Of a stretch of 42,852 nt of DNA, positions 1 through 8,936 are shown in pieces. Source of the DNA: Trichomonas tenax (lineage: Eukaryota > Parabasalia > Trichomonadida > Trichomonadidae); NCBI GenBank assembly GCA_023091735.1, contig JALKBU010000400.1, positions 1-42,852 of the forward strand, written 5' to 3'. Under the pieces are notes generated by a model. That model saw only the letters and a program-made list of their open reading frames with translations, ran no database searches and was not told where the DNA came from. Made by a program: the position numbers and the translations under genes. Every line of letters begins with the position of its first letter. Within the stretch, counting starts at the first letter, position 1.

Positions 1-329
1 CTATTGACACTTTTCCATTTTTCCCGCGCAATCACGTCACTTTCCTTTATATTTGACATTCTGACTCTATATGTCAAACATAATTTACATGTCAGAAAAG
101 CACGTTGTTCTATTTTGTCCCTGTCCCGTTTTTTTTTTTTAATTTTCAAATAAGGCGGATGGATAAATTGCAGACTAATATTTGAGTAGATAATCAAAAA
201 TATAGTTTTGTGTCACATGGTTTAATGTTGATTCATATTAAAATAATTTTAGTTTCGATGTTTTAATGCTAATAAGGTTAATTTGAATCAATTTGTCATG
301 TAAATGTCAAAAGTTAGATATAATCTGTA
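1..329. promoter_or_regulatory. Intergenic/promoter region at left edge
   Basis: No ORF is supported here. An E2F-like site, TTTCCCGCGC, lies at 20-29. Read on the minus strand, an Inr-like TCAATAG ends at base 1, so a gene transcribed leftward may begin just outside the window. Two copies of a recurrent TTTACATG(A/T)CA motif lie at 84-94 (plus) and 294-304 (minus). The second is about 26 bases upstream of the first gene's ATG. The regulatory roles are inferred. Confidence 0.35.
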
Positions 330-689
330 ATGATGTTTGATCCAAAAGCTCCAGATTCGTTTTTGACGCATTTCAATGCAATTAAAAAGGAGCACGAAGC
401 GATTCAAAAAGAATTGGAAGAGACGGATGAAAGCAAGTCTGCTGATACACTTGGATTTTTCTCATCTATTAATCAAGCGCAGATAGATCTTACGAGATCG
501 CAAAAGAATATTCATATTGGTGTAAGAAAAGTAGAGGAAAGATGGTCTAATACAGATACAATTCCAGAAAGACATAAAACTTACATTTCAGCAATTGAAT
601 TCTTCAAACACACAGAAACTACAATTGGTAAGGTTTCTAAACAAATGGATAAAATTATCGACCAAATATTAGCACCTCCAAGCACGTAA
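330..689 (+). CDS. Small coiled-coil hypothetical protein (119 aa)
   Basis: I do not recognise this protein. It is hydrophilic and mostly helical-looking, with no signal peptide, membrane segment or cysteines. Heptad-like stretches at residues 14-35 and 50-112 suggest a coiled-coil or small helical-bundle protein, perhaps a subunit of a larger complex. Two Met codons open the frame (ATGATG); the first is used here and the second is equally possible. The bases before it (ATCTGTA then ATG) resemble those before the EF-hand gene at 3577 rather than a TCAYTW Inr. Codon use and the even charged composition suggest a real gene. It converges with the hydrolase gene across about 435 bp. Confidence 0.7.
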   Translation: MMFDPKAPDSFLTHFNAIKKEHEAIQKELEETDESKSADTLGFFSSINQAQIDLTRSQKNIHIGVRKVEERWSNTDTIPERHKTYISAIEFFKHTETTIGKVSKQMDKIIDQILAPPST

Positions 690-1124
690 TTTTGCAACAA
701 TTTCTAAAACTGATCAAAAGCATCAAAAACAATCAATTCATTATAATGTATCATTCAATGGCTCTACAAATTTATTAGCTTTCCAAGCAATGAAATTGCT
801 TTTCATAAAGTTCAACAAATCATCGCCTAATTGTATAATTGATAGCTGTTCAATGAGTACATTAGCACCACTTATTATTAGCTATTGATTTAAGAAAATT
901 TATAATGAACTGATTTAATTGAAAATTATCAAGTTAATAAGGAAATCCCCGATCTACATCTGCCTGCTTTACTTTGCAGTTGTTGGCTTTTTCTCGATAA
1001 ATTGTTGATAATTTTCGATTGTTGAAATTTTTCATATAAATCCAAAAAAGAACTAAAAAGAATAAAAATACATACACATTTATAAATACAATCTACAATC
1101 ATATCAAATAAGCTTAGATTAAAA
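690..1124. other. Convergent intergenic spacer
   Basis: This is an AT-rich spacer between two convergent genes, presumably holding both 3' untranslated regions. I see no gene, RNA or repeat in it. Confidence 0.6.
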
Positions 1125-2201
1125 TTATTCAGGTTTGATGTTTTCTTCAGTGCTATGGCTCGGCTCATCGGTAACATTGGCTGTCGGAGAAGCCGCAGTG
1201 GGAGAAACAGGTGGATCATCTTCAGGAATATTAACGAGATTTTGTATCGATTGCTGAAGTTCTTTGTCTATATCAGCCAAAATCACCTGCTGAATGCCAG
1301 AATGGAGTTCTGAGCTTGTGAAGATAGCGTCATAGAACCTTTTGACTGGTTTAATTCCAAGTTTTCTGTAAATGAATCTCGAAGCTGTTTCATACCATTG
1401 ATAAGGTCTGACACTGTTGTGGCGTGCATCGAACAAATATAACTGCTTGTCTGCAAATCCATAACAATCGAACAAATGTTGAGCTTGTGATGGACTAACG
1501 AAAGTATCCTGCCTGCCATGTCCCATCAACAGTGGTGTAGTTGAGTATGGAACTTCGCTTAGAGGATAAGGAGAAATGACGTTTGTTCCGAGCATCTTGT
1601 TTGCTTGGTATTTGACGATTGGTTCAATTAGAGAAATCGCGAACTTCGGGATTCTGTTCTGATCTGCTTGATCAAAAACGACTGATTCAGTGTTTTGAAA
1701 TGCTGAATCAGAAACGCAGCAAGCGAATCTATCTGATGCTGATACAGAGTGTAAAGCGATGGCAGCACCCATCGATCTACCCCAAACAGCGTATTTTTTG
1801 AAATGAAACTTTGAATCTAAAAACTCGCAAGCAGATAAAACATCGTGAATTCCGCTTCCATCAAGCGGGATATAGTCTCCTTCCGATATTCCGCAACCTG
1901 GAAAGTCAAATGAGAACAAAGCAAGGTCCTGAGAAGTCATAAAAGGAACAAGATTCAAAGCTTCGAATTGATTAGTTCCAAGACTATGTAAATACAAAAG
2001 GCAATTATCGGGGACTCGAGATGCGCGATCTGTCCACAATGAACCATAAAGTTTGTTGCCTCTTTTATTTTTAAATTCGTATGCTGTTCGAATATAGACG
2101 ATTTTGTTTGTTGTAACGACAGAAACAGTTCTATCTGGGTCATAGAAATGACGTGGTGGACGGAAGCTCACGTCTACGAGCCACCGCACAACACTTTTCA
2201 T
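1125..2201 (-). CDS. Alpha/beta hydrolase (peptidase S9-like superfamily), 358 aa
   Basis: Probable serine hydrolase of the alpha/beta fold, of the kind often annotated in trichomonads as clan SC serine peptidases; the substrate is unknown. The nucleophile elbow is GRSMG at residues 141-145 (Ser143). The acid is probably Asp232 (GRQD) and the base His261 (ARHNS). An oxyanion-side strand, LLYLHSLGTN, lies at 68-77. All three catalytic positions are intact. There is no signal peptide or membrane segment. The C-terminal ~50 residues are Pro/Ser/Thr/Glu-rich and probably disordered. The frame can be opened upstream with GTG, but the ATG at 2201 is preferred because TCATAA lies three bases before it. 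The N-terminal RPPRHFYDPD motif resembles the start of eukaryotic alpha/beta hydrolases that follow a short leader. Confidence 0.85.
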   Translation of the reverse strand: MKSVVRWLVDVSFRPPRHFYDPDRTVSVVTTNKIVYIRTAYEFKNKRGNKLYGSLWTDRASRVPDNCLLYLHSLGTNQFEALNLVPFMTSQDLALFSFDFPGCGISEGDYIPLDGSGIHDVLSACEFLDSKFHFKKYAVWGRSMGAAIALHSVSASDRFACCVSDSAFQNTESVVFDQADQNRIPKFAISLIEPIVKYQANKMLGTNVISPYPLSEVPYSTTPLLMGHGRQDTFVSPSQAQHLFDCYGFADKQLYLFDARHNSVRPYQWYETASRFIYRKLGIKPVKRFYDAIFTSSELHSGIQQVILADIDKELQQSIQNLVNIPEDDPPVSPTAASPTANVTDEPSHSTEENIKPE

Positions 2202-2710
2202 TCTTATGAAATTTTTAACGTACACTTTTATTATAAAGCAAAAGTGCCAATATTAAAAGCAAAGATTTGAATTTACTTCGAATTCATCATCACCTTGCTG
2301 TGCTAAGCTTAAATCTAAAATTATTTCGATAATAGCCTTAATGTCAAAATAATCGACTTTATTTGGCAATTACTTTCAAAAATCTACATGATAAAACAAT
2401 CATCTAAGATTTTATGCAATCTTTTAATAAAATTCTAAAGCATATATTGAAGATTAATTACATTAGGTCAAAAACGAAAAATATTTTTATTGGCAGTGTA
2501 ATTTACATGACAAATATTTTGACTAAATTTGCAAATTTACATGTCAAAAGTTGATTATTTGAGAACTATACATGACATAAAATTATTGACAAATTATGAT
2601 CGCAAAATGATTTAATTTATGTTTGCAATTTGATACAAAATATAATTTTGAGAAAATTCTTACAAAATAAGTTTTCGAGACTAAAATTTTATTTGTCAAA
2701 ATTATTAAAG
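2202..2710. promoter_or_regulatory. Divergent intergenic region with repeated TTTACATG motifs
   Basis: A 509-bp divergent spacer. TTTACATGACA (2502-2512) and TTTACATGTCA (2536-2546) lie 165-210 bases upstream of the acetyltransferase start, and a weaker TATACATGACA lies near 2567. TCAAAA at about 2696 is a possible non-canonical initiator for the plus-strand gene. No RNA gene is seen. Confidence 0.4.
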
Positions 2711-3313
2711 ATGGAAGCAAAGTTTGTTATTAGGAAACTTGTTAAAGAAGATATTCCAAAAGTGAAGGAACTTCAGTCAAGAATCTTCCCACTCACGTAT
2801 AGTGATGCTGCATACGATAAATATACAACACCAAGATTTTTGTCGATCGTATTAGAAAGAATTACAGAGAATAACACAGAAATTGTTGGAATTTCAACAT
2901 CATTTCGCATTTGGTGCTCAAAATGGTCAAATCGAAGAGATGGCTATATTTCAACTTTTGGAATTGATGACAGATTTAGGAATCTCGGCCTTGGAACGCA
3001 ATTAATGAGAATCACAGCATTGATCAATCTCCATCACTTCAAGACAACACATATAATGCTCCATATTATGAAAGATAACGTCACTGGATTCAATTTCTAC
3101 AGGAATCGTGGATTTATCGCTCAAAAACTCATACCGCAGTACTATAAAATTGCTGATAACATATATGATTCCGTTTACATGGCATTGCATGAATATAAAA
3201 AATCTGATAAACAGTTTGACACAGAGGTCGAAATCGACCCTGAGCTCACACATATGTTGAATACTGTTGATACTGTACCATGTTTCTTACCATATTTCTA
3301 TTCCACACCATAA
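2711..3313 (+). CDS. GNAT N-acetyltransferase, NAA50/NAA60-like (200 aa)
   Basis: Probable N-terminal protein acetyltransferase using acetyl-CoA. The GNAT motif A is present as RFRNLGLGTQLM (about residues 95-106), fitting R/QxxGxG/A, preceded by the beta-4 strand GYISTFGIDD. An FPLTYSD segment near residue 25 resembles the FPVxYxD substrate loop of NAA50/NAA60. A late YYKIADNIYDSVYM strand resembles the family's C-terminal YY...DAY motif. This assignment is from recalled family motifs, not a search. The frame extends upstream to a TTG, but the first ATG, at 2711, gives the normal GNAT length. A 30-residue acidic/aromatic tail follows the domain. The protein is likely cytosolic or membrane-associated; no transmembrane segment is evident. 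Confidence 0.8.
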   Translation: MEAKFVIRKLVKEDIPKVKELQSRIFPLTYSDAAYDKYTTPRFLSIVLERITENNTEIVGISTSFRIWCSKWSNRRDGYISTFGIDDRFRNLGLGTQLMRITALINLHHFKTTHIMLHIMKDNVTGFNFYRNRGFIAQKLIPQYYKIADNIYDSVYMALHEYKKSDKQFDTEVEIDPELTHMLNTVDTVPCFLPYFYSTP

Positions 3314-3576
3314 ATTCATTACAAGCTTAATAAAACATTGAAAACTATCATACGATATGAGAAACCAAACAAATGATACAAAAGCATGGATTCTAAACTA
3401 ATAAGAAATCTATGTATGGTACTCTCTTCTATCATTTATAATTTAATTCGATTTTACAAGTGAATTTAGATTATTTTTGAGGGAAAGATTCGATTGCCAT
3501 GAATGACAAAGCGAATGCGATGAGAAAAGTTTAATAAGGTTAATAAAAGCGATATGAAAAAGTGTTATTCTGTAAA

Positions 3577-4011
3577 ATGTCTCTTTCAACAAACGAAGCA
3601 AAGAAGCTTCGCGAGCTTTTCGATAACTTCGACGACGACAAGAACGGAGGCCTCGATCTCGATGAATTCAAGCACTTTTTGACAGAGGCCGGCGAAGAAT
3701 TCGATGACGAAGATCTTAACGAACTTTACGCTGTCTTTGATCACAACCACGATGGACTTTTGACATTCGAGGAGTTCGTAGACTATGTCCACTGCGTCGA
3801 ATCTGGCGACGAGCGCAGACTTATTGTATATCGTTTCAAGACAATCGATGCTGATGGCAATGGCGTTCTCGATGCTGAGGAATTACAGCAGTTCCAAAAG
3901 CTTTGCGGAAACATCATTTCTATCGAAGAGGCCCAAGAGCTTCTTAAAGAAATTGATTGTGACGGCGATGGCAAAGTCACACTCGATGATTATATCAAGT
4001 ACTCCGAATAA
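3577..4011 (+). CDS. Four-EF-hand calcium-binding protein (calmodulin-like, 144 aa)
   Basis: Calcium sensor of the calmodulin/troponin C superfamily. Four 12-residue EF loops are visible: D19-E30, D55-E66, D91-E102 and D127-D138. The fourth ends in Asp instead of Glu, which usually shifts affinity toward Mg2+ or weakens Ca2+ binding. The linker between the lobes is charged (VESGDERR) rather than the classic calmodulin helix, so this is a calmodulin-like protein and not calmodulin itself. The frame can be opened five codons earlier only with GTG; ATG at 3577 is used. The stop is TAA followed by AA (TAAA), a typical trichomonad 3' signal. The gene is distinctly richer in G/C at third positions than its surroundings, which suggests high expression. 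Confidence 0.92.
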   Translation: MSLSTNEAKKLRELFDNFDDDKNGGLDLDEFKHFLTEAGEEFDDEDLNELYAVFDHNHDGLLTFEEFVDYVHCVESGDERRLIVYRFKTIDADGNGVLDAEELQQFQKLCGNIISIEEAQELLKEIDCDGDGKVTLDDYIKYSE

Positions 4012-4884
4012 AAGGCATTTTCGGTCTCATTAAATGCGACATGCCTGTTTTTATAGGAATTTTGAAATTTTATTTTCGATCGCAAAATTGATAATTTTAA
4101 AATATGAAAAGGCAAAGGCCAGAACGCCTATTTGGGAATAACAAAAACGATCCAATAAAAAAATACTCGATAAGATATCCTAACGTCACTAAATAACTAT
4201 ATTAACATCATTGTCTAAGCTTTGCAATTAAATGTTTGCTAGTACATAAGAATAGAATCAAAATTGAAAGTTTGACATGTTATATTTTTCATAAATTCGG
4301 CCGAGAATTTCTAAGGCAACCTTTATGAGTGCCAAATTTCAAGTATCGCCTTCTATGAAGCTTGATTTTCTTCTTTTTTCGTTGCCAAAAATAAATAATT
4401 TTGTCTGAGTTTTCTATTATTTTCCATTTTTCAAATTCTAGATATTTGATGATTTCGAGCAAGAAAGTAAAAATTAAAAAGAAGGAAGGTAAGGAAAAAG
4501 GGAAGAGGAGAAGAAAAAAGAAGGAGAGGGACATCTTTGAAATCTTGGTGAACTTTGATTGCTTTTGAACTGCCTTAGGCGATGATGACGCCGCCAGCGC
4601 GGAAGGCGCTAGCGGCGTCATCATCGCCTAAGGCCCGATTTTTTTTTTGATATTTTGAGTGTCCATGAAACACCCAAAATGTGTCACTTTTCCAAATCAT
4701 AGGTTTTTATTTAATTTCATAATAGCAGGATGATTAGGTTATTGATATAAAATACAATTTCATGACATTTATCCCTTTAAAACTTGAATTGAGTTAAATC
4801 ATATTTGAATTTCAGTTCAAAATCTAAAATATAAAAAAGATATGTTTAGGAGTGCTTTTACCTAAATTTTTATTACATTCCTAA
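4012..4884. other. Convergent intergenic region
   Basis: AT-rich spacer between convergent genes. Its only notable content is the GC-rich hairpin at 4572-4634 listed separately. A purine-rich run lies at 4470-4530. Apparent open frames on the minus strand run through the hairpin and are not credible. Confidence 0.5.
4572..4634 (+). repeat. GC-rich perfect hairpin followed by a T-run
   Basis: Positions 4572-4594 and 4612-4634 are exact reverse complements (23 bp). After one mismatch, 4596-4600 pairs with 4606-4610, leaving a 5-base loop. A run of about ten T follows after four bases (from about 4639). In a region of about 30% GC this is a GC-dense island. It resembles a bacterial intrinsic terminator in form, but this is a eukaryote. 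A structured RNA, a pol III-type end or a foldback element are alternatives. Confidence 0.85.
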
Positions 4885-7302
4885 TTAAGTAATAAGCAAA
4901 TCGTTGATCATCTGCGATGTTTCAATCTTCCTCATCTTAATTGATCTTCTTATTGCAAAGAAGATGATTAAAATGATAACAACGAGCAGGACAACACCAG
5001 CAATAGCCAAACCAGCAATGCCCGAAGTACACTTATACCATGGCTTCTTAGAACCCTGTGAATCTGGTCCTGGTGTCTTTGTTTCTGGCTTTGGTGTCGA
5101 TGTTTTTGGTTCTGGAGTCTTTGTGGCTGGTTCTGGAGTCTTTGTAGCTGGTTCTGGAGTCTTTGTAGCTGGCTCTGGAGTCTTTGTGGCTGGTTCTGGT
5201 GTATTTGTAACAGGTTGTGGTTGATCAGCAGAGAGTGTGAATGTTGTTTTAACAATTTCACCATGAATGACAGGAATAATTGAAACTTCTGCATTAGCGA
5301 TGTTTTGTGCTTCAATTCCCTCGATGTGTGCAAATCCAGTATCAGGGAAATACTTAGAGAAAACAATAACACCAGAGTCCTTGTTAGAGATTGTAACCAA
5401 GACTTTGCCGTAGTGCCCCAATGGCCTGATTTTGTCTGCGTGAGAGATCCATCTAAGATTGAATTTAGTTGGAGCAATATCACCTTCCTTTGGATAAACA
5501 ACCTGCGATGCCTTGGAGTTGTCTAATGTGAAATAGTCTGTAACTCTTTCAATGAGACCAGAGAACATTGCTGCAACAGCATACTTCGCTGTCTTGACAG
5601 TGCTTGGCATCAAAAGTTCAAATGTTTCACCATTGGATGGCTTTGCAAGAGCAATTTTCATAGCATTGCCGGATTCATCGATCAAATAGAAAGCAGTTTC
5701 AACACCTGGCTTGTCATTCTTTGTCACCGTGAATTTGTAGGATTCTCCAGCATTCAATGTTGCTGATGGAGCATTCATTGTCAACTTCGTTGATAACGTT
5801 GTTGAGTCCGTTCTTGGATCTGGAGCCTGTTCTGTTTGAACTGTTGGCATTGTGAAATCTGTTGCTGTGAAATGGTTGATTTCGATTGATGAAATTGTGC
5901 TTTCTTTTCCATCAAGTCTGTTGATATAAACTTCGTATTTATCCGAAACAGCTTCACCGAAGAGAGATTTGAAACCGATTCTCACAGAGTTTGTGTCAGG
6001 TTCAATCTTGTAAACATTTTGTTTCGAAGGAACGTAATCTGACGGAGATAAAATCTCGATCTTATTTCCATTCTTTGGCTTGACTGCGATTCTTGTGTTC
6101 GTGATATCGAGAGGCTTGAGTTCGATGATCAAATCACTGCATAAAATCGGTCCAGAATCAGCAACTTCAACATCAATTGTAATTGGATATGGTTCTTTAT
6201 CATCAGTTGTTTGGACAGCAATTCCAACTGTTGGAAGGTTTGTAGAACCACCCGATGATGAAACATCTATTTCTTTAGTGAATGCTTTCGCTGTTTCAAC
6301 AGCAAGATTTGCATTAACTCTTCCGAAACCAAGATATGGATGGTATTTCATCTTACCTCCATTCTCCATCCATAACTGGCTGTTTGGATCAATCTTTGTC
6401 GCTGTGAGTTTGAGAATTGTATCAATAGCCAAAGCATTGAGATCATTGTTTGCATTTAACATCAAAGCAATAACACCAGCGACTTCTCCAGCTGCAAATG
6501 CAGTACCTCCATAACCAATATCATAGCCTTCACCTGATGTAGCTGTGATTGGAATCAATGGATGTGTTTTGCGTTCATTTAATAAATTATCTTTCAAACC
6601 ATTGCTTGGGGCGACAACAGAGATGCAAGATCCCTTATTTGTGTAATATGCAGCTTCTCCACGGTTAGTTGATGCGCCAATCGTTATCATTGAAAATCCA
6701 CAATTATCAGCAAAAGCGTTGACATCTCCTCCTTTCTCACCATCATCACCGGCCGCTGAAATGCGGATATTTGTAAATGGATCGCCACCAGGGAAATTTT
6801 CACCACCGATCGCGTGATATGGTTCACTTAATACCTGATTTGGATATAAAATGATGCATTTTTCTTTCACTGGGTTATTAAATGCTTGGTAGAAATCAGA
6901 AACGGAATATGTTTTGTTGATATCAACAACATTTGCAGCAACTTTTGCATCTGGTGCGGCTCCAACTGTTCCTTTTCCATTTACAGCGGCAGCGGCGGCA
7001 CCAAGTGCTGCTGTACTGATTCCAAATTTGCCAGAAGCTTTGTATCCTGAATTAAGATTTGAATTTATTTTATCTTTGAAGTCTGGGTGTTCTAAGTACG
7101 TGCCGAAGTCTACAATGAGGATATTAGAGCCTTCTCCCGAAATTCCTTTCTTCCAAGTGTCAGAAACGCGGATATCTTCATTAATTATCGAGCTGTTAAC
7201 TCCTTTGTTGAGGATGTTGAACTGCTGCGGAAAAGACGCTTCTGTTATCGTGTTTACGTCAATAACCTTCGAGACATGAAGAGAACATAAAACGAAAAAC
7301 AT
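4885..7302 (-). CDS. Membrane-anchored subtilisin-like protein, predicted catalytically dead (805 aa)
   Basis: The subtilase (S8, kexin-like) fold is recognisable. The Asp box IVDFG has Asp65 followed by HPDF. The His box reads KFGISTAALGAA, with Phe93 where His is expected. The oxyanion region SAAGDDGE has Asp186 in place of Asn. The Ser box reads YGGTAFAAG, with Ala268 in place of the nucleophile. Only the Asp of the triad remains, so this should be a pseudoprotease. A short hydrophobic leader (residues 2-13) suggests secretion. Beta-rich domains follow, then a stalk of 7-residue PEPATKT repeats (about 700-750), one membrane helix (about 761-784) and a basic 20-residue tail with a Tyr-free end. 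Predicted topology is type I surface protein. An initiator-like TCAATT lies 7 bases before the ATG. Confidence 0.85.
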   Translation of the reverse strand: MFFVLCSLHVSKVIDVNTITEASFPQQFNILNKGVNSSIINEDIRVSDTWKKGISGEGSNILIVDFGTYLEHPDFKDKINSNLNSGYKASGKFGISTAALGAAAAAVNGKGTVGAAPDAKVAANVVDINKTYSVSDFYQAFNNPVKEKCIILYPNQVLSEPYHAIGGENFPGGDPFTNIRISAAGDDGEKGGDVNAFADNCGFSMITIGASTNRGEAAYYTNKGSCISVVAPSNGLKDNLLNERKTHPLIPITATSGEGYDIGYGGTAFAAGEVAGVIALMLNANNDLNALAIDTILKLTATKIDPNSQLWMENGGKMKYHPYLGFGRVNANLAVETAKAFTKEIDVSSSGGSTNLPTVGIAVQTTDDKEPYPITIDVEVADSGPILCSDLIIELKPLDITNTRIAVKPKNGNKIEILSPSDYVPSKQNVYKIEPDTNSVRIGFKSLFGEAVSDKYEVYINRLDGKESTISSIEINHFTATDFTMPTVQTEQAPDPRTDSTTLSTKLTMNAPSATLNAGESYKFTVTKNDKPGVETAFYLIDESGNAMKIALAKPSNGETFELLMPSTVKTAKYAVAAMFSGLIERVTDYFTLDNSKASQVVYPKEGDIAPTKFNLRWISHADKIRPLGHYGKVLVTISNKDSGVIVFSKYFPDTGFAHIEGIEAQNIANAEVSIIPVIHGEIVKTTFTLSADQPQPVTNTPEPATKTPEPATKTPEPATKTPEPATKTPEPKTSTPKPETKTPGPDSQGSKKPWYKCTSGIAGLAIAGVVLLVVIILIIFFAIRRSIKMRKIETSQMINDLLIT
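5075..5217 (-). repeat. 21-bp coding minisatellite of the PEPATKT stalk
   Basis: About six 21-bp units encode a Pro-Glu-Pro-Ala-Thr-Lys-Thr stalk in the subtilisin-like protein; the outer units are degenerate (PKTSTPK, PETKTPG). The central units differ by only one or two bases, pointing to recent slippage or unequal exchange. Copy number probably varies between strains. Such stalks lift an ectodomain off the membrane and are likely O-glycosylated. Confidence 0.85.
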
Positions 7303-8209
7303 ATTTTTAATTGACTGTCAAATTTAGAGGGACATAAATTTCTGAGAGAGGTGTGGAAAGGGATATTTTTTCTTATTTTGGCTCGAAACTTTGGTAATAT
7401 AATGCACATACTAATACTAATATATACACCAAGTTTTGGGCGAAAAACTGCGGACAATCTTGAGATACGCATTTTCGTAGTAAGCATGCGGCCGATACGC
7501 AAAATCCAATGCGTAAAAAATATACCCAACGCATTTGACATACGCAATTGCGTATTCAGATTTTTGTGTACAATTTTAAAAATCCGTTTTTTAAGGCGCA
7601 GAGCTTTGATTTTGAAGTTTTTAATTGACAGAATGCAAATATTATTGATTTACAACAATACTGTCACTCATAAAGGTGTTTTTTAAAAAGTGTTTCTTAA
7701 GTCAACGATTATTTTAAATTTGGCTCTAAATATGATATAGAATATGATATTATCATTGCATATTAAATCAAAAACGTTATGCGTATTTGAATTTTTTTCT
7801 CATAGAATTTTTTGTGTATAATTGAGTTAACTCAAAACTGTTTTCCAATTCAAAATTGAGAAGATTAACTTTATTGCATAAATTGAAATCATACTCAGCA
7901 CACAAAATATTCTATGAGAAAAATGATTCAATTTGCAATAAGATATTTCATTCAATCATGAAGTGTTCAAAATATAAACTACTTTTTTAATCTATGTACT
8001 CCTCTCTTTTTTTTCGAGGTGTCCCCTCAATATTGTGGGGAACACGCCCGTAGAGTACCTAGATTAAAAAATGTAGTTTACCATAATAAAAACATATTAA
8101 AAATAATATTTTTAATGATGATATTATCTTATGTATTTTACTTGACATTTTCAGGTTTACATGACAAATAAGATCACTTTTTGTTGACAGACACATTTTA
8201 GTTAGTTAA
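7303..8209. other. Intergenic region upstream of the subtilisin-like gene
   Basis: AT-rich. It holds a possible Inr (TCAATT, minus, 7309-7314) for the subtilisin-like gene and the foldback element at 7975-8080. A TTTACATGACA motif lies at 8156-8166, about 44 bases before the small ORF at 8210. The segment 7480-7560 contains three copies of TACGCA-like words (including ATACGCATT and ATACGCAATT). No gene is supported. Confidence 0.45.
7975..8080. repeat. Foldback / MITE-like element (~106 bp)
   Basis: Terminal inverted repeats of 27-28 bp occupy 7975-8001 and 8053-8080, differing by one indel and one mismatch. Inside, GTGTCCCC and GGGGAACAC form a further inner stem. The whole unit could fold as one long hairpin. 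It encodes nothing. The form fits a miniature inverted-repeat element, but I could not define a target-site duplication. Confidence 0.7.
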
Positions 8210-8395
8210 ATGCAGTTCCAATTCCCTGGTGATGACAGAACATACAAGGTCATGACGTATGATAAGACTAGCAAGCACAACATATTACAATGTACCCAAG
8301 AGGTTGAAACAAAAGATGGAATTGTCTATCCTTGCAATTTTTCTGGGCGAGAAGATACCATTAAGCTATTATATAAGCCGTGTTGTTTAGCTTGA
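8210..8395 (+). CDS. Short Cys-containing ORF, possibly a truncated gene (61 aa)
   Basis: I do not recognise this. The frame starts with ATG and is preceded by a TTTACATGACA motif. The peptide has a CTQ...YPCNF pair and a C-terminal PCC, which could be part of a zinc-binding module. The frame ends inside a direct repeat (8375-8411, copied at 8503-8537), so the original 3' end may have been lost by duplication or insertion. It could be the N-terminal remnant of a transposon or zinc-finger protein, or chance. Confidence 0.3.
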   Translation: MQFQFPGDDRTYKVMTYDKTSKHNILQCTQEVETKDGIVYPCNFSGREDTIKLLYKPCCLA

Positions 8396-8537
8396 TTATG
8401 AATTGCGAATCGAGAAACCCTTTCTCCAACTTCAACGGATCTAAATTTCAATACTGCTCCACTTGCTAGGTTTTAGGGGTCCCTGCTTTTTGTTTTCGAG
8501 TCAAGCCGTTTTTTAGCTTGATTATGAATTGCGAATC
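8375..8537. repeat. Direct repeats of ~36 bp flanking 91 bp
   Basis: 8375-8411 and 8503-8537 share about 35 bases (AAGCCGT... to ...GAATTGCGAATC), differing mainly by a 2-base indel. They flank a 91-bp segment. This may be a local duplication or the footprint of an insertion; no transposon ends are visible inside. Confidence 0.7.
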
Positions 8538-8936
8538 ATATTTTTTCTCTATCTCATTTCAAATTATATATTTTATTAATATTAAATAATTTATGTTATT
8601 TTGGGGAGGTTTTGGGAGGGGTGCGAGGATTTTGTTTGCGTACATTTTTACGCGAAAAGTGACCATTCACGATTACTTATTTCATATCATTCCTCTCAAT
8701 TGAAAAATTTTCATAAAAACATTTAATCTTTTGAGCTCATAAATATGTGATTTCGCAATTCTAAATCGACAGATCGTTTCTATTTTGGATGTAGTTTCGT
8801 TTTATGCCGAAAAAAAAAAAAAAAAATATCCATTTGCTTAAAAAATATGCAAGATTAATAATATTATTTCTTTTAAAAAGCTGATCTATGTAGTAAAACA
8901 TGGTAAACAAACAATTTTATTGAATATGCAATAATA
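8538..8936. other. AT-rich spacer with poly-A tract
   Basis: No gene is seen. An A-run of about 16 lies near 8811-8826. The rest is low-complexity AT-rich sequence. Confidence 0.5.

Noticed and set aside
929..1219. 96-codon minus-strand frame
   Set aside because: It overlaps the 3' end of the hydrolase gene in another frame and has AT-driven composition with no motif.
4289..4624. 111-codon minus-strand frame starting in the GC hairpin
   Set aside because: The N-terminus is the hairpin translated; the rest is low-complexity Phe/Leu/Lys sequence. A chance frame.
4904..5224. 106-codon plus-strand frame with GSGVFVA repeats
   Set aside because: It is the antisense of the PEPATKT stalk minisatellite.
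6080..7279. Long plus-strand frames opposite the subtilisin-like gene
   Set aside because: Antisense shadows of the coding strand, which carries the recognisable domain.
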